The notes below the pieces were generated by a model. It saw nothing but the letters and a program-made list of their open reading frames with translations, was not told the origin of the DNA and did no database searches. A stretch of 41,986 bases of DNA from JBAXBF01 sp034429745. GTDB taxonomy: Bacteria; Chloroflexota; Anaerolineae; Anaerolineales; DRKV01. A program made the position numbers and the translations under genes. The stretch covers positions 1 through 41,986 of the forward strand of contig DAOUFY010000064.1 of NCBI GenBank assembly GCA_034429745.1. Direction: 5' to 3'. Of this stretch, positions 1 to 6,898 are shown one piece after another (position 1 is the stretch's first letter; each line of letters opens with the position of its first letter).

Positions 1-469
1 CTTGGTTCTCATGTCCAAAGCCGGAAATTTGATCTTCAGACGATACTTCATACCAAGTAGAAGATGACCAATATAGTGAGAGAGGTAATTGTTTATAAGA
101 AGGTGTTTCTCTCCGAACAAGCCAGTGGATAACTTCTTCAATCAATGGAGACATGATGTTATAGCGCGCCGAACTATCATTTAAATTAGAGGTAGGCTTA
201 GATAAATATTGCAGGCGTTGAGTTTCTTTCCATAATTCATTAGGTAAAGCGTTAGGAATATTAACAGCTTGAGCAGAAATTTGTTCAAATGTTTTATAAA
301 GATGTGCTTGGATTTTTTGCAAGATGCATACACCTAAGGGCAAAAGAGCGTAAGTATTCGCTCCTAAAGGGCGAAAATAGCCGGCTCGTACAAGCCATTG
401 CAGTCCGCTATGCGTAATGTCCGATGGGTTTTCTCTGTATGTTCGGGTTAATAGTTTTGAGATTCGCAT
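1..469 (-). CDS. Prolyl-tRNA synthetase-like protein, N-terminal part (truncated by window edge)
   Basis: Reading the minus strand from the ATG at 469 gives 156 residues without a stop, running off the window. The start has a Shine-Dalgarno AGGA seven bases upstream. The protein follows bacterial-type ProRS closely: MRISKLL at the start, then WLVRAGYFRPLGANTYALLP, ELWKETQR, and LVRRETPSYKQLPLSLY. Beyond that it departs. The family's PTHEE stretch reads SPLIEE, and the segment that should hold class II motif 2 (TKFRDE...RPRFG) reads STWYEVSSEDQISGFG, so the ATP-binding motif 2 arginine is absent. Known family role: charging tRNA-Pro. Inference: this copy may be a non-catalytic paralogue, and a normal proS would be expected elsewhere. 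It is divergently transcribed from the operon at 613, which carries a YbaK-type deacylase. The C-terminal part, with motif 3 and the anticodon domain, is not visible. Confidence 0.8.
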   Translation of the reverse strand, partial: MRISKLLTRTYRENPSDITHSGLQWLVRAGYFRPLGANTYALLPLGVCILQKIQAHLYKTFEQISAQAVNIPNALPNELWKETQRLQYLSKPTSNLNDSSARYNIMSPLIEEVIHWLVRRETPSYKQLPLSLYWSSSTWYEVSSEDQISGFGHENQ

Positions 470-516
470 GATATTTCCTAGAACAGAAAGATAAAGAGAA
501 ACAAGGCTTAACATAA

Positions 517-558
517 AACAAGCAAGCTGTTTTATTAACAAGCAAGCTGTTTTATTAA
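517..558. repeat. 20-bp perfect tandem repeat in the divergent intergenic region
   Basis: Two copies of AGCAAGCTGTTTTATTAACA lie head to tail (521-540 and 541-558, the second copy running TTAA then AA), with flanking AACA extending the match to 517. The repeat lies between the ProRS-like gene (minus) and the response regulator gene (plus), just upstream of the latter's -10 box and covering its weak -35 region. Direct repeats are the usual binding sites of OmpR/PhoB-type regulators, although their typical spacing is about 11 or 22 bp. Inference: this could be an autoregulatory operator; it may equally be a recent slippage duplication. Confidence 0.55.
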
Positions 559-583
559 AATACGAATGATTATGAAGTATAAT
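555..583 (+). promoter_or_regulatory. Putative promoter of the two-component/deacylase operon
   Basis: A perfect -10 hexamer TATAAT is at 578-583. Seventeen bases upstream, the -35 position reads TTAAAA, a poor match, so an activator is plausible. The 20-bp tandem repeat ends at the -35 position. The start codon at 613 follows with AAAGGTG as ribosome binding site. Confidence 0.5.
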
Positions 584-612
584 AGAAAATGTCAAAATTA
601 TAAAGGTGTCTT

Positions 613-1296
613 ATGCCTACGGTATTAATCATAGAAGATGAACCAGAATTAGTCAAAGTATTGCGCGCTTACTTAGAAAAAGCCGGCTTTGAAGTGCTGA
701 CAGCTTATCGAGGAGATAGCGGTTTGTCATTATGGGAGCACAAGAAGCCGGATTGTGTAATTCTGGATTTAAATTTGCCGGGTATGGATGGTTTAGCTGT
801 TGCTCGTGAAATTCGACGTAAAGGACAGACACCGCTAATCATGTTAACTGCACGAGTAGAAGAAACTGACCAAATTTTAGGGTTATCTATTGGGGCAGAT
901 GATTACTTAACAAAGCCGTTTTCACCGCAAGTAGTTGTTGCTCATGTGCAGGCATTATTAAGAAGGGTTGGAGTAATTCAGGAAAATAAAGAAATCATAC
1001 ATGCAAGTGGTCTAGAAATAGACTTAAAAGCTCATCGTGTTACTAAAAATGGAGAGGAAATTTATCTAACACCAACAGAATTTGATCTCCTTGTCGCTTT
1101 CGCCTCCCAACCAGGGCGAGTGTTCAATCGGCTTCAATTGCTTGAAGAAATACAAGGGGAGGCATATGAAGGTTATGAACGCAGTATTGATGTGCATATA
1201 AAAAATTTGCGCGCTAAAATCGAGGACGATCCTAAGAATCCCCAGCTGATAGAAACGGTTTTTGGTATTGGCTACCGCTTTAATAATAAGCGATGA
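613..1296 (+). CDS. OmpR/PhoB-family response regulator
   Basis: This 227-residue cytoplasmic transcription factor has an N-terminal receiver domain (about 1-120) and a C-terminal winged-helix DNA-binding domain (about 128-225). Visible receiver residues are the acidic pair in IIEDE, the phospho-acceptor D52 in VILDLNLPGMDG, the threonine of MLTA and K101 in LTKPF. The winged helix shows LTPTEFDLL, SIDVHIKNLRAKI and the closing IETVFGIGYRF. The start has AAAGGTG upstream. Its stop overlaps the kinase gene by four bases (ATGA), so the kinase is surely its partner. Direct repeats before the promoter suggest autoregulation. Target genes cannot be told from sequence; the co-transcribed tRNA deacylase and the divergent ProRS-like gene are candidates. 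Confidence 0.95.
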   Translation: MPTVLIIEDEPELVKVLRAYLEKAGFEVLTAYRGDSGLSLWEHKKPDCVILDLNLPGMDGLAVAREIRRKGQTPLIMLTARVEETDQILGLSIGADDYLTKPFSPQVVVAHVQALLRRVGVIQENKEIIHASGLEIDLKAHRVTKNGEEIYLTPTEFDLLVAFASQPGRVFNRLQLLEEIQGEAYEGYERSIDVHIKNLRAKIEDDPKNPQLIETVFGIGYRFNNKR

Positions 1297-2681
1297 AACT
1301 GCGGCTTCTCTTATCATTTATCAGTATTGCCTTAATCTCTATTCTCATTGTTGTACTTTTAGTCAATTATCGGACTACAATAGAGGTAAGGGATTATCTG
1401 ACTCGTGGAGGCGGCTGGGGTACACAAGGTGTGCTTGGCAGTTTAATTGAATATTATGAAACTTACCGTACTTGGGATGGAGTTAAAGAAATATTTACCC
1501 TACGAGGACGGCGTGTGGGGCAAGGCATGCAGATGCCTCATAATTCTGGAATTGGCAGAAGAATGCAGAATGATTTGAGAATTCAATTGGCTGACGAAGA
1601 GGGTTTAGTCGTTGTAGATACAAGCAATGAAGAGGCTCATGAAGAATTATCTAAAGAACAGCTTGAGCGTGCCATTCCTATTCAAGTTGATGACAAAATT
1701 GTAGGGTACTTATACGCAGAGGTTTCACCTTCATATCAAGCGCATGAGATGAGAATATTGGTTGAACGATTGAATAGCGCAGCACTTATTGCCGTAGGCA
1801 TAGCTGTTTTTATGGCAATAATTCTTGCCCTGTTTTTATCTAATAATCTGTTAAAACCAATACAAGCGTTGATAAACGCTTCAGTGCAAATGAGCGTAGG
1901 AAATTTGAATCAACGAGTTGATATAAAAGGCTGGGGAGAGCTTGACCAATTAGGGAAAGCCTTTAATTCAATGGCAGAGTCTTTGCAGAAAGCAGAGGAG
2001 CGCCGCCGTCATTTGACTGCAGATATTGCTCATGAACTGCGCACACCATTAGCCGTTCAACGAGCACAGCTGGAAGCTATTCGCGATGGTGTTTATGAGT
2101 GTTCTTCCGAAAACATACAATCTGTGTTATCCCAAAATGAATTGTTAACCCGCTTGGTGGAAGATTTACGTACTTTGACATTAGCAGATAATGGAGAACT
2201 GCATTTGGAGTTATTAGAGACTGATTTGTTGAATTTAGTTCAGCAGGTTGTTGAACGGTTTAATCCCCAAGCAGAAAAACGTCAAGTTACCATAAGTATT
2301 AAGAATGAGAAACAGCCACCTCCAATACGAATCGATCGGGATCGTATTAGCCAAGTCTTGGGAAATTTAATCTCCAATGCTTTACGTTACACTCCTCCTC
2401 AAGGAGAAATCCGTATTACTCTTAACTGTACTGAACAAGAAGCAATTGTAATGGTTAAAGACAGTGGTCAAGGAATTCCGCCTGAATCTTTGCCTTTTAT
2501 TTTTGATAGATTTTACCGGGCTGATAAATCTCGAAGCAGAAGTGATGGTGGTTCTGGCTTAGGCTTAACCATAGCGAAAAAGATTGCGCAATTGCATCAT
2601 GGTAATTTAACAGCTCAGAATCATCCCGCAGGTGGAGCTGTATTTATATTAACCTTACCATTGAGGGAATATGCCAGTTAA
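1293..2681 (+). CDS. HAMP-domain sensor histidine kinase
   Basis: The 462-residue membrane kinase probably phosphorylates the regulator encoded just upstream. Membrane segments lie at about 7-26 and 163-183 and bracket an extracytoplasmic sensor region of about 135 residues with no family I can name; it contains a Gly/Met-rich patch around residues 75-92. HAMP follows (about 184-236), then a HisKA dimerisation domain with H247 in ADIAHELRTPL. The ATPase domain has the N box (GNLISNALRYTP), a G1 box (DSGQGIPPE), the F box (IFDRFYRAD) and a G2 box (GGSGLGLTIAKK). All expected catalytic motifs are intact. Both ends of the gene overlap neighbours: four bases with the regulator and eleven with the deacylase. 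The stimulus is unknown. Confidence 0.94.
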   Translation: MKLRLLLSFISIALISILIVVLLVNYRTTIEVRDYLTRGGGWGTQGVLGSLIEYYETYRTWDGVKEIFTLRGRRVGQGMQMPHNSGIGRRMQNDLRIQLADEEGLVVVDTSNEEAHEELSKEQLERAIPIQVDDKIVGYLYAEVSPSYQAHEMRILVERLNSAALIAVGIAVFMAIILALFLSNNLLKPIQALINASVQMSVGNLNQRVDIKGWGELDQLGKAFNSMAESLQKAEERRRHLTADIAHELRTPLAVQRAQLEAIRDGVYECSSENIQSVLSQNELLTRLVEDLRTLTLADNGELHLELLETDLLNLVQQVVERFNPQAEKRQVTISIKNEKQPPPIRIDRDRISQVLGNLISNALRYTPPQGEIRITLNCTEQEAIVMVKDSGQGIPPESLPFIFDRFYRADKSRSRSDGGSGLGLTIAKKIAQLHHGNLTAQNHPAGGAVFILTLPLREYAS

Positions 2682-3168
2682 TAACGTCGTACGCATGCTG
2701 CAAGCGCGTAAAGTTCCTTTTACAGTATTTGAGCTGCCGCAAGTGAAATTAAGTGCAGAAGAGACAGCTGAATATCTAAAGGTGCCTTTAAGTCAAGTAT
2801 TTAAGACCATTGTTGTAACACGGCAGGGTGCTGGCAAACCAATTTTAGCTTTGGTATCCGCCGAAGGGGAAATAGACTTAAAGAAGCTTGCCAAAGCAGT
2901 AGGAGAGAAAAAAGTAACTTTGCCTACTCAAAAAGAAGCAGAAAAAATCACTGGGTTAAAAGCAGGAGGTATTTCTCCTTTAGCGTTATTAAATAAAGGG
3001 TTTGAAGTTATTATAGATGAGCGGGCATTGGATTTTGAGGAAATACATATTTCTGGAGGACAATTAGGATGCAATATTCGGCTTCCGGTGCAATCTCTCA
3101 TTATTATTACACAAGCCCGCGTACTACCAATAGGTGATTATTCAACGGAAGAAAACGATGAATTTTAA
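2671..3168 (+). CDS. YbaK/EbsC-family aminoacyl-tRNA deacylase (Cys-tRNA(Pro)-type)
   Basis: The 165-residue single-domain protein matches the YbaK/ProX editing superfamily, whose members hydrolyse mischarged tRNAs, above all Cys-tRNA(Pro) made by ProRS. Visible family features are the conserved lysine near residue 45 in VFKTIVV, the ALVSAEGEIDLKKLAKA stretch, GGISPLALL near residues 98-106, and the closing ISGGQLGCNIRL. The length is normal. It starts inside the end of the kinase gene (11-bp overlap) and its own end overlaps the hybrid kinase start by 11 bp, so it is translationally embedded in a signalling operon. That is an unusual place for a tRNA quality-control enzyme. The ProRS-like gene upstream makes a functional link conceivable, but this is inference. 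Confidence 0.9.
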   Translation: MPVNNVVRMLQARKVPFTVFELPQVKLSAEETAEYLKVPLSQVFKTIVVTRQGAGKPILALVSAEGEIDLKKLAKAVGEKKVTLPTQKEAEKITGLKAGGISPLALLNKGFEVIIDERALDFEEIHISGGQLGCNIRLPVQSLIIITQARVLPIGDYSTEENDEF

Positions 3169-6100
3169 TCTCTACTCTTTTATAATGATTGGAACAGCGC
3201 TGCTTAGCTTGGGTTTAATTGCCTATGTATGGCGCCATATCTACATAAAAGGTGTGAAAGCGTTTATTCTTTGTATGATTTCACTGTTTATGTGGTCCTT
3301 TTTTTATGGTTTAGAACTAGCCTCGCCAACTATTTCGCAAATGCTGTTTTGGATTAAATTCGAATATTTAGGCATCGTATCTGTATCACCTTTTTGGTTT
3401 ATTCTAGTGGCCTTATATACAGGCAAAGAACAATGGCTGACCCGTAAGAACATTTTCTTGTTGTTTATATTGCCTTTCATTAACCTACTTATGCTTTATA
3501 CAACACAATGGCACCATCTATTTTACCGTAACGTGTATTTGGATTTTCAACAGGGAATTCCTCTTCTAGGAATTGAGCATGGTCCATGGTTTTGGGTACA
3601 TACGATTTATTCATTGCTGATATCGTTAGCTGGTGTATTTTTGTTAATTAAATCTCTATGGCAATTTTCATCTTTATATCGTCAGCAAGCAATGATTATG
3701 TTATTAAGTGTTTTTTCCCCTTGGTTGATGAATGGCTTATATATTTCTAATGCCTTACCTATAGGTCCCTTAGACCCTACACCTTTTGGTTTTCTTATGA
3801 GCGGTATTTTGCTAACCTTTGGAGTATTTCGATTCAAATTATTCGAAATCATGCCTATAGCCAAAAATACACTATTTGATTTGTTAAGTGATGGAATTAT
3901 TGTTGTGGACTCTCAATATAAAATCATTGATCTGAATCCAAAGGCAATAAATTTATTGGAGGTAATTCCACAGCAAATGTTAGGGAAAAGTGTAAAAGAA
4001 GCTTTTGCCCCATGGCCAAGGTTGGCTGAATGGATCACTCAGAAGAATCATCAACCGTTGGAGCTTTTATTTGGAACAGATAAAGGGCTTCGATGGATGG
4101 AGTTTCGCATAGCTCCGTTATTTGATAAAAATCAATCTCAAATTGGTTTCTTAATGTTTATTCATGATGTCCATGAAACCCACCAAATGACTCAAGCTCT
4201 GAGTGATAGTGAAAACCAATTTCAACAACTAGTCGAATTAATGCCACTAGCAGTGTTTATACATCGCCAGAATCAAATAGTGTATGCAAATCCACAAGGT
4301 GTACATTTATTGGGTGTGCAATCGGCAGACGATCTTGTCGGTTTGAAATTATTCTTTTTGTTCAATACAGACGAAAAAGAAGATTTTAGTCATGTTGAAA
4401 TTATGGAAGAATCATTTAAATCAGTTGTAATGGATAAACAGATGAAATGTCAGCGGATGGATGGGCGAATTATTGATGTTGAAGTAACTGAAGTACCTAT
4501 TCTGTTCCACCGCGAAGAAGCCACTCTAGTTATTGTACGCGATATCACAGCCCGTAAAGAAGTTGAAGATGAGCTTCGGCGGGCTAAAGAAGAGGCAGAA
4601 GCAGCTAGTCAAGCTAAAAGTGAATTTTTAGCTAATATGAGCCATGAAATTCGCACCCCCATGAATGCGGTTATGGGTCTAACCAGACTTTTATTGGAGA
4701 CTTCACTAAGTGCGGAACAAAAGAATTATTGTGACACTATTTATTCAAGCAGTGAAGCATTACTCAGTGTTATCAATGATATATTGGATTTTTCGAAGAT
4801 TGAAGCTGGAAAACTTGAGCTCATAAGCCAACCGTTTGAATTACGGACTTGTGTGGAAGAGGCATTAGATGTCGTATCGATTCGGGCTGCGGAAAAGGGA
4901 CTCGAGGTTGGTTACGATATTGCTGATGACATACCTCCTTGGCTGAGCGGCGACTCACTTCGATTGCGGCAAGTACTGGTAAACCTAATAAACAATGCAG
5001 TTAAATATACTGATGTAGGCCAAGTGTTTATCACAGTAAAAAAGGATGAGGGTCAACCTGAAAATGGGAAAACCAGATTATTGTTTGAAGTTCGTGATAC
5101 AGGCATAGGAATACCAAAAGACAAAATTAACAAGCTTTTTATCTCATTTGGTCAAGTAGATGCCTCTACCACACGAAAGTATGGCGGTACTGGATTAGGA
5201 TTAGTGATCAGCAAGCGTCTTTGTGAGATGATGGGAGGTAAAATTTGGGCAGAAAGTGAAGGGGAAGATAAAGGTTCAACATTCTGTTTCACGATTGAAA
5301 TGGAAGTTACTCAAAATCCACAAGAACCATTTATTATTTCTAGTGATGCAAAACTCTTTGGCAAGAGAGTGGTTGTTGTTGGGGCGCATGAAGTGAATAC
5401 TTATATTCTCCAAAAATGGTTTAATAAATGGAAAGTTGATGGCACTTTCATTGAAAGCCCAGAAGAGACACTGCAGTTTTTATTTTTTCAGAAAGAAAGA
5501 AATGCCTTGGTTGATTTAATTCTTATTGATATGAATTTATTATTGTTAAATGGGGCGGAAATAGCCCAGATTATCCAACGTTTTGAGCCCTGCCCGCCAA
5601 TGATCTTATTAACTCCCCTAATTCACCTGACTTCTCACGTACCAACGAAATTATTTGCTGCAACAGCATCTAAGCCTCTAAAACCTTTAGAACTATTGCA
5701 GGCTATGCTAATGGTTTTAGGCGAACGAAAAGAACCACTAGAGACACCTGAAAAGCCTCAAGTAGCTTTTGATGCAGAGATGGGGCAGAAGCATCCATTG
5801 ACGATATTATTGGCTGAAGACAATATAACTAATCAAAAGGTTGCATTGCAATTTTTAAAGAGGCTTGGTTACCAAGCAGAAGTAGTTGAAAATGGAAAAG
5901 AAGCTTATCAAGCCGTAAGAGAAAAGAATTATGATGTCGTTTTAATGGATATTCAAATGCCGGAAATGGATGGAGAGGAAGCAACAATCAAAATAAGAAA
6001 CGAGATTGCCCCAGATAAACAACCATATATTATAGCCCTAACAGCACACGCGTTGGATACTTATCGCGAGCGTTATTTATCTGCGGGAATGGACGATTTT

Positions 6101-6175
6101 ATTGCCAAGCCATTTACCTTAGATAGTTTGATTACAGCATTAAAAAAGGTTCCAGTGAAGAACCAAAATAGATAG
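3158..6175 (+). CDS. Hybrid sensor histidine kinase (7TM, PAS, HisKA, HATPase, two receivers)
   Basis: I take the ATG at 3158 (1005 residues), with GGAAGAA upstream; a GTG at 3134 would add eight residues. Domains in order: about seven N-terminal membrane helices (residues 1-225, resembling the 7TM region of His_kinase_N-7TM), a first PAS (about 235-345), a second PAS (about 355-465), a short coiled coil, HisKA with H496 in SHEIRTPMNAVMG, HATPase with NLINNAVKYT, DTGIGIP and GGTGLGL, then two receiver domains. The first receiver keeps the acceptor position D791 in LILIDMN and the lysine in SKPLKP, but its acidic pair is replaced (VVVVGAHEVN), so it is probably inactive. The second is complete, with D931 in VVLMDIQMPEMDG. 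There is no output domain, so the signal must pass to another protein. It is the last gene of the operon. Confidence 0.92.
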   Translation: MNFNLYSFIMIGTALLSLGLIAYVWRHIYIKGVKAFILCMISLFMWSFFYGLELASPTISQMLFWIKFEYLGIVSVSPFWFILVALYTGKEQWLTRKNIFLLFILPFINLLMLYTTQWHHLFYRNVYLDFQQGIPLLGIEHGPWFWVHTIYSLLISLAGVFLLIKSLWQFSSLYRQQAMIMLLSVFSPWLMNGLYISNALPIGPLDPTPFGFLMSGILLTFGVFRFKLFEIMPIAKNTLFDLLSDGIIVVDSQYKIIDLNPKAINLLEVIPQQMLGKSVKEAFAPWPRLAEWITQKNHQPLELLFGTDKGLRWMEFRIAPLFDKNQSQIGFLMFIHDVHETHQMTQALSDSENQFQQLVELMPLAVFIHRQNQIVYANPQGVHLLGVQSADDLVGLKLFFLFNTDEKEDFSHVEIMEESFKSVVMDKQMKCQRMDGRIIDVEVTEVPILFHREEATLVIVRDITARKEVEDELRRAKEEAEAASQAKSEFLANMSHEIRTPMNAVMGLTRLLLETSLSAEQKNYCDTIYSSSEALLSVINDILDFSKIEAGKLELISQPFELRTCVEEALDVVSIRAAEKGLEVGYDIADDIPPWLSGDSLRLRQVLVNLINNAVKYTDVGQVFITVKKDEGQPENGKTRLLFEVRDTGIGIPKDKINKLFISFGQVDASTTRKYGGTGLGLVISKRLCEMMGGKIWAESEGEDKGSTFCFTIEMEVTQNPQEPFIISSDAKLFGKRVVVVGAHEVNTYILQKWFNKWKVDGTFIESPEETLQFLFFQKERNALVDLILIDMNLLLLNGAEIAQIIQRFEPCPPMILLTPLIHLTSHVPTKLFAATASKPLKPLELLQAMLMVLGERKEPLETPEKPQVAFDAEMGQKHPLTILLAEDNITNQKVALQFLKRLGYQAEVVENGKEAYQAVREKNYDVVLMDIQMPEMDGEEATIKIRNEIAPDKQPYIIALTAHALDTYRERYLSAGMDDFIAKPFTLDSLITALKKVPVKNQNR

Positions 6176-6194
6176 TCAACATTTCTAATCATAG

Positions 6195-6239
6195 AAAAAA
6201 AGCCGTCCGGATGGTTGTACCCTGCGAACGGCTTTTTTT
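6195..6239. terminator. Bidirectional Rho-independent terminator
   Basis: A stem of 12 bp is formed by AAAAAAAGCCGT (6195-6206) and ACGGCTTTTTTT (6228-6239), with a 21-base loop. It has T-tracts on either strand, so it can end both the hybrid kinase operon (plus) and the fix operon (minus), which converge here. Confidence 0.85.
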
Positions 6240-6260
6240 TGATTATTCTGTGAATTGGAA

Positions 6261-6542
6261 CTACTGTTTCAACTTTTTTATGAGCTTTTCAGCAACTTGG
6301 TTTAGAGGAACCTTTTCGGTAGCAACAGCTTGGGTTAGGAGTTCCTGATCGTATTCTTTATGCTGATAAAGCATACCCATTTCTAAACCGAGAAGAGAGC
6401 GGCGAAGGTTGATGATCTCATCTCGCAAGGCAGCAAGATTTTTTTGATCCATGCAACAGGATAAATCTGCTGAATATTGTTCTAATGCGTTGATCAAGCC
6501 TAAGGCGGCGAGATCGATTTCTAAAATAGCTTTTTCTTCCAT
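6261..6542 (-). CDS. Small helical protein of unknown function, last gene of fix operon
   Basis: Start chosen at the ATG at 6542 (93 residues), which has GGAG eight bases upstream; a longer frame would run back into fixX. The stop of fixX is only 13 bp upstream. I recognise no family. The protein appears all-helical, soluble and highly charged, with a CC pair near residue 20 and a lysine-rich C-terminal end (EKLIKKLKQ). There is no signal peptide or membrane segment. Its position at the 3' end of fixABCX, before the shared terminator, suggests an accessory role for the electron-transfer complex, such as assembly or a small subunit. This is guilt by association only. Confidence 0.75.
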   Translation of the reverse strand: MEEKAILEIDLAALGLINALEQYSADLSCCMDQKNLAALRDEIINLRRSLLGLEMGMLYQHKEYDQELLTQAVATEKVPLNQVAEKLIKKLKQ

Positions 6543-6555
6543 AAGAACTCCATAC

Positions 6556-6897
6556 TTATCCGAATTTATATGCGACCCCATAACCGCCGACTGGCAAATG
6601 CCAATCCACATTTAAATAAGGACAGGCAACTCGGCAGCTACCACATTCGACACAAGCTTGATATCCAACCATAATGTTGCCTTGGGCGTCTTTGCGAAAT
6701 ACTCCCACTGGGCAGAAATATAAACATGGTTTGTTTTCACACTTGTCACATATTTTGGGATCTTTTATCTTGATGTGGGCAAATTCTTCATCTACGTAGT
6801 ACTTAATCGCGACGATCATATCGTCTGCGTTGACTGGTTTCAAAGTCTTTAGTTTTTCTGGCGGTAAAGGTTCATGCTTGTAACGTTCGCGTCTCAT
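6556..6897 (-). CDS. fixX: FixX ferredoxin-like protein
   Basis: The 113-residue protein is the ferredoxin subunit that accompanies FixC. Two cysteine groups are visible: C50, C53, C58 and C62 in CDKCENKPCLYFCP, and C82, C85, C88 and C92 in CVECGSCRVACP. The second is a standard [4Fe-4S] motif. The first has an extra two residues between the second and third cysteines, as commonly seen in FixX. The conserved closing stretch (LPVGGYGVAYKFG) is present. An N-terminal extension of about 40 residues includes a basic and proline-rich start. The start lies one base after the fixC stop, with GAGAGG as ribosome binding site. In the Fix/ETF-QO system, electrons pass from FixAB flavins through FixC and FixX to quinone. 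Confidence 0.93.
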   Translation of the reverse strand: MRRERYKHEPLPPEKLKTLKPVNADDMIVAIKYYVDEEFAHIKIKDPKICDKCENKPCLYFCPVGVFRKDAQGNIMVGYQACVECGSCRVACPYLNVDWHLPVGGYGVAYKFG

Positions 6898-6898
6898 A

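Noticed and set aside
517..558. CRISPR-like array
   Set aside because: Only two adjacent copies without spacers; this is a tandem duplication.
3134..3157. GTG start eight codons upstream for the hybrid kinase
   Set aside because: The ATG at 3158 has a purine-rich site at the proper distance and directly begins the first membrane helix.
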